From NCBI RefSeq assembly GCF_900110865.1, contig NZ_FOFD01000004.1, positions 616,631-680,630 of the forward strand: 64,000 bases of DNA, in the 5' to 3' direction. The position numbers were made by a program, and so were the translations under genes. Of this stretch, positions 44,569-52,054 are shown piece by piece. The notes under the pieces were generated by a model, which saw only the letters and a program-made list of their open reading frames with translations, was not told the origin of the DNA and searched no databases. Numbering within the stretch: position 1 is the first letter of the stretch; every line of letters starts with the position of its first letter. The stretch is from Natrinema salaciae. Its GTDB lineage: Archaea; Halobacteriota; Halobacteria; Halobacteriales; Natrialbaceae.

Positions 44569-46220
44569 CACGAGAGGCGACGACCGACGCGGACGACGGC
44601 ATCGATCCGGTGACACTCGAGGTCCTTCGCAATCAACTCGAGAGCGTCGCCGAGGAGATGGGGCAGACCCTGATCCGCGGGGCCTACTCGCCGAACATCA
44701 AGGAACGGCGCGACTGCTCGACGGCGCTGTTCGACGCCGAGGGCCGGATGATCGCACAGGCCGAACACATCCCGGTCCACCTCGGCGCGATGCCCGCCGC
44801 GGTCGACGCCGTGCGCGAGTACGACCCGAAGCCGGGCGACGTGTTCGTTCTCAACGATCCGTTCACCGGCGGGACGCACCTGCCCGACGTGACGATGGTC
44901 TCGCCCATCGCGCCCGGGCACGACGATGGCGACGGGAGCGATGCCGACGGAGCCATCGTCGGCTACGCGGTGTCTCGAGCCCACCACGCGGACGTCGGCG
45001 GGATGACCCCCGGCAGTATGCCGGCCGGCGCACAGGAGATCTATCAAGAGGGGCTCCGGCTCCCTCCGATTCGGCTCGTCGATGGCGGCGAGCCCCGGAC
45101 CGACGTTCGCTCGCTCGTGCTCGCCAACGTCCGCAACCCGCGCGAGCGCCGGGCGGACCTCCGGGCACAGCAGGCGGCGAACGAACGGGCCGAGGACCGA
45201 CTCGCGTCGCTGTTCGACGAGCACGGCCGCGAGACCGTGCTCGAGGGATTCGACGCTGTGATCGACTACTCCCGCGAGCGGATCACGGCGGCGATCGCGG
45301 CGCTTCCCGACGGTACCTACGAGGCGACCGACGTCCTCGAGGGCGACGGCGTGACCGACGACGACATCGAGATCGCCGTGACCGTCACAGTCGACGGCGA
45401 GACGATCGACGTCGACTTCTCGGGGACCGACGGCCAACTCGCGGGGAACTGCAACGCCCCGCTCGCGGTCGCGACCAGCGCCGTCTACTTCGTCGTCCGC
45501 TGTATCACCGACCCCGAGATCCCGCCGAACCACGGCTGCTACGAACCGGTGAGCGTCAGCGCGCCCGAGGGCACGCTCCTGAACCCGGAGCCGCCGGCCG
45601 CCGTGGTCGGCGGGAACGTCGAGACCAGCCAGCGGGTCACGGACGTGGTCTTCACCGCGCTGGCCGACGCCGCCCCCGACCGCGTGCCGGCCCAGGGGCA
45701 GGGAACGATGAACAACCTCACCGTCGGCGCGCGGGACGGCTCCTTTACCTACTACGAGACCATCGGCGGCGGCTTCGGCGCGCGCGCCGACCGCGACGGC
45801 ATGGACGGCGTGCAGGTCGGCATGACCAACACGCTCAACACGCCCGTCGAATCGCTCGAGACCGAGTACCCGCTCCGGGTCGAGCGCTACGCACTCCGCG
45901 ACGACAGCGGCGGACGCGGGCGGTTTCGCGGCGGACTGGGGCTCGAGCGCTCGGTCACCGTCGAAACGGACGCGACGGTGTCGTTGCTAACCGAGCGCCG
46001 CCGCCACGCGCCGAAGGGCGTCGCCGGCGGCGGGGACGGCGCGACCGGCGAAAACCTGATCGACGGCGAGGCCGTTCCGGCGAAGACGACGGTCGACGTA
46101 GATGCCGGAACGACGGTCACCGTCAAGACGCCCGGCGGTGGCGGGCACGGTGATCCTGATGAGGGGAACGAGGCGGAAAACGAAGACGAGCGTGCCGCGA
46201 CGGCCGTCAGGGACGACTAG
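44565..46220 (+). CDS. Hydantoinase/oxoprolinase family protein, B subunit
   Basis: A 551-residue HyuB-type subunit. Motifs visible are MGQTLIRGAYSPNIKERRDCSTALFD near the N-terminus, the metal-binding GTHLPDVT and SRAHHADVGGMTPGSMP, and the C-terminal GGGGHGDP glycine cluster. It starts inside the stop of the A subunit (ATGA). Together with the Nramp-like transporter it forms a three-gene catabolic operon for cyclic amides. The acidic C-terminal tail is an ordinary halophilic extension. It is followed by convergent toxin-like gene after 27 bp. Confidence 0.95.
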   Translation: MTREATTDADDGIDPVTLEVLRNQLESVAEEMGQTLIRGAYSPNIKERRDCSTALFDAEGRMIAQAEHIPVHLGAMPAAVDAVREYDPKPGDVFVLNDPFTGGTHLPDVTMVSPIAPGHDDGDGSDADGAIVGYAVSRAHHADVGGMTPGSMPAGAQEIYQEGLRLPPIRLVDGGEPRTDVRSLVLANVRNPRERRADLRAQQAANERAEDRLASLFDEHGRETVLEGFDAVIDYSRERITAAIAALPDGTYEATDVLEGDGVTDDDIEIAVTVTVDGETIDVDFSGTDGQLAGNCNAPLAVATSAVYFVVRCITDPEIPPNHGCYEPVSVSAPEGTLLNPEPPAAVVGGNVETSQRVTDVVFTALADAAPDRVPAQGQGTMNNLTVGARDGSFTYYETIGGGFGARADRDGMDGVQVGMTNTLNTPVESLETEYPLRVERYALRDDSGGRGRFRGGLGLERSVTVETDATVSLLTERRRHAPKGVAGGGDGATGENLIDGEAVPAKTTVDVDAGTTVTVKTPGGGGHGDPDEGNEAENEDERAATAVRDD

Positions 46221-46247
46221 GAGCGATCGGGCGTCCTCGAGAGACGG

Positions 46248-46580
46248 TCAGTCCCGCAGATAGCCGACGAGTCGGTCGACTGCGTCGTTTAACGGCTCGG
46301 ATTCAACTCGCCCGAACCAGTCGAGAATATCGTCGTGAGACAGTGAGACGACTCCCCAAGGGACGAGATAGCTCTCCTTCGGCAATCCGCCATCGAGGAA
46401 GTCGTCGTCAGTGATCGGGATCGTCTCGTCGTACCACGTTCGCGTCGTCAACGTGACTGCGACGTACTGTTCCCCGTCGAACGGGTGAGCGGCCGTGTTG
46501 ACGATCGCGAACGGACGACTCGGTTTCGATTCGTCGAACGGATCTCCGGCCTCGACGACGTCTCCGCGCTCGTATTTCAT
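46248..46580 (-). CDS. PemK/MazF-like toxin family protein
   Basis: A 110-residue SH3-barrel-like protein. The MazF pattern is visible: YERGDVV at 3-9, SRPFAIVN at 21-28 (normally RPavVls), and VAVTLTTRTW at 40-49 (normally vvpiTt). MazF/PemK toxins are mRNA interferases that cut at specific sequences. The partner gene overlaps upstream by 4 nt (ATGA), the arrangement of a toxin-antitoxin pair. Catalytic competence cannot be judged; the first conserved Arg and the Thr are present. Confidence 0.85.
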   Translation of the reverse strand: MKYERGDVVEAGDPFDESKPSRPFAIVNTAAHPFDGEQYVAVTLTTRTWYDETIPITDDDFLDGGLPKESYLVPWGVVSLSHDDILDWFGRVESEPLNDAVDRLVGYLRD

Positions 46581-46948
46581 TTGCCGTCAGTCCCCCGCTC
46601 ACCCGGATGTTGCTCGTCAGCACCCGCCTCGCGCCACGCGTCCATCTCTTCCGTACCGAGTTGCTCGTTGAGCGAGTCGAGGCTGCGGCTCAAGTCGGTG
46701 GCGGACCGGATTCGGTCCGGATCACCGGCCGCCCAGTACGGCGGCTTGTGTCGCACCAAATTTCGCTCCTTCAATCGGCTCAGTACCGCACTGACGGCGT
46801 TCGGTTCGATCCCTGTCGAATCGGCGATCTCCCCCCGTCTGAACGCCTTATCGTCGTTCGAAACGAGAAAAGAGAACACTCGCTCCGCTTGGGTTCGTTC
46901 CTCTTCGAACTCCGTCTCCCGTTCGAAGGTGTCGATATCGATCGGCAT
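46577..46948 (-). CDS. Winged-helix (MarR-like) partner of PemK/MazF-like protein
   Basis: A 123-residue protein. About residues 20-75 form a winged helix: VFSFLVSNDDKAFRRGEIADS...VSAVLSRLKERNLVRHKPPYWA, with a wing at the end. It is acidic elsewhere, consistent with DNA binding plus toxin neutralisation. It precedes and overlaps the PemK/MazF-like gene, so it likely is the antitoxin and autorepressor. Most MazF partners are AbrB- or RHH-type, so a winged-helix one is less usual. The promoter region (46950-47000, minus strand) is not resolved. Confidence 0.75.
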   Translation of the reverse strand: MPIDIDTFERETEFEEERTQAERVFSFLVSNDDKAFRRGEIADSTGIEPNAVSAVLSRLKERNLVRHKPPYWAAGDPDRIRSATDLSRSLDSLNEQLGTEEMDAWREAGADEQHPGERGTDGK

Positions 46949-47099
46949 ACGCTCGTTTTCGTGTTTGGGACGTATGGCTATTTTCCTCGTTTGGACCGTG
47001 TTTCACAGAGCGGACTGACAGTCCCTGTTCGAGTCGGCCGACGGTGACTCCATTCTCCGGTGACGGAGCGCTTTTGGCGCCGGTGCCCCACCCTCCGGT

Positions 47100-47870
47100 A
47101 TGGAACTCAACGGCGTGGCGGATCTGCCCGAGATCCGCCCCGGCGACGACATCGCCGCGCTCGTCGCGGATCGGGCCGCCCTCGAGCCGGGCGACGTGCT
47201 CACGGTCGCGAGCACCATCGTCTCGAAGGCCGAGGGTCGCACGGCCGACCTCGAGGACTACCCGGTCAGCGGCCGCGCACAGGAGATCGCCGACCGCATC
47301 GCGGACCTGGCCGGCGAGGAGAAAGACCCGCGGTTCGCACAGGCCGTGCTCGAGGAGAGCACGGAACTGCTGATCGACGCCCCGTTCCTGCTGACCGAGA
47401 CGAGGTTCGGTCACATCTGCGTCAACGCGGGGATCGACCGCTCGAACGTGCCCGACCACGACCTGCTGCTCCTGCCGAAACGACCGGCCGAAAGCGCCGA
47501 GCGGATTCGCACGGGGCTCGAGCAACAGGGGATCGAGGACGTCGCGGTGATCGTCACCGACACCTGCGGCCGCCCGTTCCGCCACGGGCAGCGCGGCGTC
47601 GCGCTCGGCTGGGCCGGGATGCCCGCGAGCCGCGACTGGCGGGGCGAACTCGACCGGGACGGCCACGAACTCGGCGTCACCGTCCAGTCGGTCGTCGACG
47701 AACTGGCCGCCGCCGCGAACCTCGTCACCGGCGAAGCCGCCGCCGGGACGCCCGCCGTGGTCGTCCGAGAGTGGGAGTTCGGCGACCTCGAGGGCAGCGA
47801 CGAACTCTTTCGATCCGTGGAGGACGACCTCGTCCGGCAGGCGCTGCGGGAGTGGAGGGTCGACGGATGA
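47100..47870 (+). CDS. cofE: Coenzyme F420-0:L-glutamate ligase
   Basis: A 256-residue CofE. It adds glutamates (GTP-dependent) to F420-0 to give F420-2. Family motifs are the N-terminal LPEIRPGDDI, KAEGRTADL, FGHICVNAGIDRSNVP and the metal-binding VIVTDTCGRPFRHGQ, with ANLVTGEAA in the C-terminal part. All key acidic residues appear present. It starts at ATG and overlaps the next gene by 4 nt, so the two F420-linked genes are translationally coupled. Confidence 0.96.
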   Translation: MELNGVADLPEIRPGDDIAALVADRAALEPGDVLTVASTIVSKAEGRTADLEDYPVSGRAQEIADRIADLAGEEKDPRFAQAVLEESTELLIDAPFLLTETRFGHICVNAGIDRSNVPDHDLLLLPKRPAESAERIRTGLEQQGIEDVAVIVTDTCGRPFRHGQRGVALGWAGMPASRDWRGELDRDGHELGVTVQSVVDELAAAANLVTGEAAAGTPAVVVREWEFGDLEGSDELFRSVEDDLVRQALREWRVDG

Positions 47871-48886
47871 CCGATCAGACACCCTCGAGCGGCGAACCGA
47901 CCTGGGGCATCGAACTCACCCCCGAGCATCCGCCGGACCGGGTCGCCGATCTGGCCGCGCTCGCCGAGGACGAGGGGTTCGACGTCGCGTTCGCGAGCAG
48001 CCACTACTTCAACCGCGACCCGTTCGTCGTCTGCTCGCGGATGGCCGACGCGACCGACGCCATTCGGCTGGGACCGGGCGTCGTCAACCCCTACGAAACC
48101 CACCCCGTGAAACTCGCCGCCCAGACGGCGACGATTGACGAGATCAGCGGTGGACGGGGAGTCTTCGGCGTCGGTGCCGGCGACCGCTCCTCCCTGTCGA
48201 ACCTCGGAATCGATCGCGACAGACCGCTGCGACGCGTCCTCGAGACGTTCGACCTCGCCCGTGCGCTCTGGGACGGCGAGACGATCACGCACGAGGGCAC
48301 CTTCACCGCGCGGGACGCGGCGCTCAACCTCGAGCCGCCGTCCGACCGGATTCCGGTCTACGTCGGTGCGCAAGGACCGCACATGCTCCGGATGAGCGCG
48401 AAACACGCCGACGGCGTACTCGTCAACGCCGCTCATCCGCGGGACCTCGAGTGGGCGGCCGACCAGCTCGAGCAGGGCGTCGCCGAGCGACCGGACGAGC
48501 GCGGCGCGTTCGAGTCGCTCGCCTTCGCGAGCGTCAGCGTCGCCGGCGACGAGACCGCGGCGCGCGAGGCGGCCCGACCGCCCGTCGCGTTCATCGTCGG
48601 CGGGGCCGCGGAGCCGGTCCTCGAGCGACACGAGATCGATCGCGAGGCGGCGAGCGCGGTCAGCGACGCGCTCGAGCGGGGCGACCTCACCGAGGCCTTC
48701 GGCCGCGTGACGCCCGCGATGATCGACGCGTTCTGTATCGCGGGGACGACGGCGACCGTCGCGGATCGGTTCGCCGCGGCCCTCGAGCACGTCGACGGGA
48801 TCGTCGTCGGCTCGCCGCTCGGCCCGGACCTCGAGGACGCGGTGGAGCGAGCGAGCGAAGCGCTCGTTCGGGCGAGCGGGGTGTGA
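47867..48886 (+). CDS. F420-dependent 5,10-methylenetetrahydromethanopterin reductase-like enzyme (Mer family)
   Basis: A 339-residue luciferase-like (LLM) TIM-barrel oxidoreductase. Features of Mer are the motifs GVVNPYETHPVKLAAQTATIDEISGGRGVFGVGAGD and VYVGAQGPHMLRMSAKHADGV. In methanogens Mer uses F420H2 to reduce methylene-H4MPT; in haloarchaea, which use folates, the homologue is thought to act as a methylenetetrahydrofolate reductase. The gene overlaps cofE, linking cofactor synthesis and use. It is cytosolic. Confidence 0.92.
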   Translation: MTDQTPSSGEPTWGIELTPEHPPDRVADLAALAEDEGFDVAFASSHYFNRDPFVVCSRMADATDAIRLGPGVVNPYETHPVKLAAQTATIDEISGGRGVFGVGAGDRSSLSNLGIDRDRPLRRVLETFDLARALWDGETITHEGTFTARDAALNLEPPSDRIPVYVGAQGPHMLRMSAKHADGVLVNAAHPRDLEWAADQLEQGVAERPDERGAFESLAFASVSVAGDETAAREAARPPVAFIVGGAAEPVLERHEIDREAASAVSDALERGDLTEAFGRVTPAMIDAFCIAGTTATVADRFAAALEHVDGIVVGSPLGPDLEDAVERASEALVRASGV

Positions 48887-48910
48887 CCGGAGAAACCGCA
48901 AGACCGGGCG

Positions 48911-49105
48911 TCAGTTCGCGGTGAAGAGGTCGCCGACGGCACCGAGGGTGAGCAGGCCGAAGACGCCCAACGAGAACACGACGAGGATCGTCCCCATCAG
49001 GACGAGCAGCGGAGCGAGTCCCGCACCCGCGGCGACATCCCCGAAGAGGCTGGTCATTTCGGTAAGATTGTCCACGATGACGTTCAGCGGTACGATGGCT
49101 TCCAT
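48911..49105 (-). CDS. Small membrane protein of unknown function
   Basis: A 64-residue hydrophobic protein. A short N-terminal amphipathic segment is followed by one or two helices (about 23-58, rich in Leu/Val/Gly). No family is recognised. It starts at an ATG with an AT-rich upstream (49106-49120). It is convergent with the Mer-like gene, 24 bp away. The coding nature rests on composition and open frame only. Confidence 0.55.
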   Translation of the reverse strand: MEAIVPLNVIVDNLTEMTSLFGDVAAGAGLAPLLVLMGTILVVFSLGVFGLLTLGAVGDLFTAN

Positions 49106-49191
49106 ATTTGGGGGTTGTTAGCGGTGCTACTTGGCCGTGCCGGTCCACCGTCAGCGGAGCGATTAAGCCGCCGGCGGTCCTACCGCCGCCC

Positions 49192-49497
49192 GTGACCGAC
49201 GACGCGACGCTCTCGGACTTCGCTTCCGACGACTCCGCCGCCGGCGATTCGGCCGTCGACGACTCGAGTGTCGACGGCGGCGACGGAACCGACTCCCCGG
49301 ACGGCCGCGGCCCGGCATCCGCGGACGACGCGACCGACGATCCCGCGACAGCCGACGAGCCCCGCGGGACGCCCGGCGATTCGGGAGTCTCCACGTACGC
49401 GTGGGGCGAGTACGCCTGCAGTCGGTGCGATCGCGCGGTCGACCGCGTCTGGCGGGCCGACGGCAGTCTGGTCTGTCCCGACTGTAAAGAGTGGTAA
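49192..49497 (+). CDS. Acidic protein with C-terminal zinc ribbon
   Basis: A 101-residue protein starting at GTG. Residues 1-70 are a highly acidic Asp/Ser/Ala-rich region, and the C-terminus (about 72-101) contains YACSRCDRAVDRVW...LVCPDCKEW, a four-cysteine zinc ribbon. Similar haloarchaeal proteins have an uncharacterised DUF (DUF7573, from memory). The role may be protein or nucleic acid binding. Confidence 0.75.
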   Translation: MTDDATLSDFASDDSAAGDSAVDDSSVDGGDGTDSPDGRGPASADDATDDPATADEPRGTPGDSGVSTYAWGEYACSRCDRAVDRVWRADGSLVCPDCKEW

Positions 49498-49560
49498 TCG
49501 GCAACTGATGGCGGTAACAGCGGACTTCTCGAGGGGACCCTGCGAGTGTGCTCCCGAAGC

Positions 49561-49570
49561 TTTATATTTT
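49561..49570 (+). promoter_or_regulatory. TATA box of the cold-shock gene
   Basis: TTTATATTTT, centred about 29 nt before the ATG at 49594. It is strong and consistent with high expression from a leaderless or very short-leader mRNA. Confidence 0.7.
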
Positions 49571-49593
49571 CGTCGCGGCTTTGTTCACCTGCA

Positions 49594-49788
49594 ATGGCGA
49601 AAGGTACGGTCGCATTCTTCAACGACACTGGCGGTTACGGCTTCATCGAGACTGACGACGCGGACGAGGACGTGTTCTTCCACATGGAGGACATCGGCGG
49701 TCCTGACCTCGAGGAGGGGCAGGAACTCGAGTTCGACATCGAGGAGGCCGAGAAAGGGCCACGCGCGACCAACGTCGAGCGGCTCTAG
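49594..49788 (+). CDS. Cold shock domain protein
   Basis: A 64-residue CspA-type single-stranded nucleic-acid-binding protein. The RNP-1-like strand GGYGFIETD and RNP-2-like VFFHMEDI are present, with an acidic surface typical for haloarchaea. It binds RNA or ssDNA and melts secondary structure. It is complete and of normal length. An AT-rich TATA box precedes the ATG; the transcript probably is leaderless. Confidence 0.97.
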   Translation: MAKGTVAFFNDTGGYGFIETDDADEDVFFHMEDIGGPDLEEGQELEFDIEEAEKGPRATNVERL

Positions 49789-49997
49789 GCTGTTCCGGTA
49801 AGGGGTATCGTTTTCCGACTGCGACGCCGGTAGCGGCGGCACCGTCACTGCTGGCGCGAACGAGGCTGTTCTCCGGTTCTCGACGCGAAATGTCCCCGAG
49901 GACGAGTGATTCGTATGACACAAAACATATGGTCCGGAGACCCGGATGACGAAGTAATGGACGGTTCGTCCGGGTCCCCACAGCGAACTACGAGACT

Positions 49998-50978
49998 ATG
50001 ACCGATGCCAATCCGATACCGGAAGCGAGTACCGAACAGACCGCCGACGGTGATTCCCTCCAGATTTCGACAGTCGAACAGTTGTGCGCCGACATCGAGG
50101 CGAACGTCTCGCGCGTGATCGTCGGCCACGAGGACGTGATCGAGCACGTCATTACCGCCGTTCTCGGGCGCGGACACGTCCTGCTCGACGACGTCCCTGG
50201 CGTCGGCAAGACCATGCTCGCGCGCTCGATCGCCAGATCCGTCGACTGTTCGTTCAGCCGCGTCCAGTTCACGCCCGACCTCCTGCCGACCGACGTCACC
50301 GGCGTGAACGTCTTCAACCAGAAATCCCGCGAGTTCGAGTTCCAGTCCGGTCCCGTCTTCGGCAACATCGTCCTGGGCGACGAGATCAACCGCGCCCCGC
50401 CGAAGACCCAGGCCGCCCTGCTCGAGGCCATGGAGGAGGAGCAGGTCACCGTCGACGGGACGACGCGCGACCTCCCGAACCCCTTTACCGTCATCGCGAC
50501 GCAGAACGCCGTCGAGCCGAACCAGACCTACGACCTGCCCTTCGCGGAGGTCGACCGGTTCATGAAGAAACTCCACCTCGGCTATCCCGACCCCGACGAG
50601 GAGGCCGAACTGCTCGGTCGCACGGTCGGCGACCACCCCATCGAGTCGCTCGAGCCGGTGACCGACCGCGAAACGCTCGTCGCCGCCCGCGAGACCGTCT
50701 CGGCGGTGCAGGTCGCGAGACCGGTCCGAGAGTACGCGACGCGGCTCGTGGCGTACACCCGGGAGAACGCTCACATCGGCGTGAGCCCCCGCGGGACGAT
50801 TTCGTTACTCAGAGCGGCGCAGGCCCGTGCCGTTACGAACGGTCGGGAGTACGTCATTCCGGACGACGTGCAAGTCGAAGCGCCGGCCGTCCTGAGCCAC
50901 CGGATCAAGACGAGCGGGCGCGACCGGGACGGCACCGCGGTCGTCGAGGACGCGCTCGAGCACATCGCCGTCGAATGA
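49998..50978 (+). CDS. MoxR-type AAA+ ATPase (module B)
   Basis: A 326-residue AAA+ ATPase. Walker A is DDVPGVGKT (about 63-71), Walker B is VLGDEIN followed by RAPPKTQAALLEAMEEEQV, and sensor 1 is VIATQNAVEPNQTYDL. The C-terminal lid has ISPRG-like GVSPRGTISLL. It is the first gene of a MoxR-DUF58-transglutaminase operon, overlapping the next gene by 4 nt. The core is closely similar to MoxR of module A, but it lacks the long acidic tail. An inverted repeat GACCCGGA/TCCGGGTC lies upstream (49939-49976). Confidence 0.96.
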   Translation: MTDANPIPEASTEQTADGDSLQISTVEQLCADIEANVSRVIVGHEDVIEHVITAVLGRGHVLLDDVPGVGKTMLARSIARSVDCSFSRVQFTPDLLPTDVTGVNVFNQKSREFEFQSGPVFGNIVLGDEINRAPPKTQAALLEAMEEEQVTVDGTTRDLPNPFTVIATQNAVEPNQTYDLPFAEVDRFMKKLHLGYPDPDEEAELLGRTVGDHPIESLEPVTDRETLVAARETVSAVQVARPVREYATRLVAYTRENAHIGVSPRGTISLLRAAQARAVTNGREYVIPDDVQVEAPAVLSHRIKTSGRDRDGTAVVEDALEHIAVE

Positions 50979-52054
50979 GACTCACGCGCCGCGGTTGGGC
51001 CGTCGTTACCGTCGTCTGCGGGGCCGTCCTGCTGAGCTGGCAGTTCGGCCCGCGAGCGCTGAACGCCGTCGTCGTCCCGCTGGTCGTCGTCCTCCTCGCC
51101 GGACTGGTCACGGCCGGGCGGACAACCCGCCCGCGCGTCACCCGCCATTCCGTCGCCGAGGGCTTCATCGGTGAGGAGCGGCGGGTCGAGATCGCGATTT
51201 CGACCGATCGAGCCGTCGCCGCGACCGTGACCGATGCCGTCGGCGACGGGCTGTCGGCGACCACGGACCCGGTCATCGAAACCACGCTCGACGGCGACGA
51301 GACGGTCGCGTACGACGTCCGACTCGAGCGACGAGGCGAACGGCGGGTCGGTCCGCTGTCGATCACCGTGACGGACGTCGTCGGCCTCGTCGAACGGCGA
51401 TTCGAGTACGAGGCGTCGACGCCCGTTCTCGTCTATCCCCGCGTTCGCGACCTGGGACGCGGGCCCGCCACCGACATCCAGGCACTCGCCGGCGTTGCGG
51501 ATCGCCACGTTCACGACGAGTTCGACCACCTCCGGGAGTACCGCCGCGGCGATCCGCTGCGCGACGTTCACTGGAAGAGTGCGGCCAAACGCCCCACCGA
51601 CGACCTGGTCGTCACGGAGTACGCCGACGACGAGGAGGTGGGGGCCGTCACGGTCGCTGCCGAGTGTCGCTCCGACCGCGACGACGAGATGGCGTCGGCC
51701 GCCGCCAGCGTCGCGACGTATCTACTCGAGTTGGGTGCCACGGTCGGGCTCGTCGTTCCCGACGGGACGCTGCCGCCGGAGTCCGGCCGAAACCACCACC
51801 GCGAGCTCCTGGGGCTGTTGGCCGTCACCACGCCCGGCGAACTCGAAACGCAGACGAAACGGGACGCTGACGTCCTCGTTCGAACCGATGCGGACGGGAC
51901 GACGGTCGTCGTCGACGACCGCGACCTGCCCTTCGATCGACTCTGCGGTCGCGGACGACGTCGATCGGCACGGGACGAACAGGGCGAATCCGCAAGCGAG
52001 CGCGACGGCCGAGCCGACCGCGAGACCGATAGTCGACGGGGGACGGCCGCATGA
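50975..52054 (+). CDS. DUF58 domain protein (module B)
   Basis: A 359-residue protein. Two membrane helices lie at the N-terminus (about 8-25 and 28-46), then a beta-rich domain and the DUF58 hallmark RGDPLRDVHWKSAAKRPTDD near residues 190-210. The C-terminus is disordered and acidic. It works with MoxR ATPases; the DUF58 core is thought to be vWA-like. It is of normal length, in contrast to the 771-residue counterpart in module A. Start and stop overlap both neighbours by 4 nt. Confidence 0.92.
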   Translation: MRLTRRGWAVVTVVCGAVLLSWQFGPRALNAVVVPLVVVLLAGLVTAGRTTRPRVTRHSVAEGFIGEERRVEIAISTDRAVAATVTDAVGDGLSATTDPVIETTLDGDETVAYDVRLERRGERRVGPLSITVTDVVGLVERRFEYEASTPVLVYPRVRDLGRGPATDIQALAGVADRHVHDEFDHLREYRRGDPLRDVHWKSAAKRPTDDLVVTEYADDEEVGAVTVAAECRSDRDDEMASAAASVATYLLELGATVGLVVPDGTLPPESGRNHHRELLGLLAVTTPGELETQTKRDADVLVRTDADGTTVVVDDRDLPFDRLCGRGRRRSARDEQGESASERDGRADRETDSRRGTAA

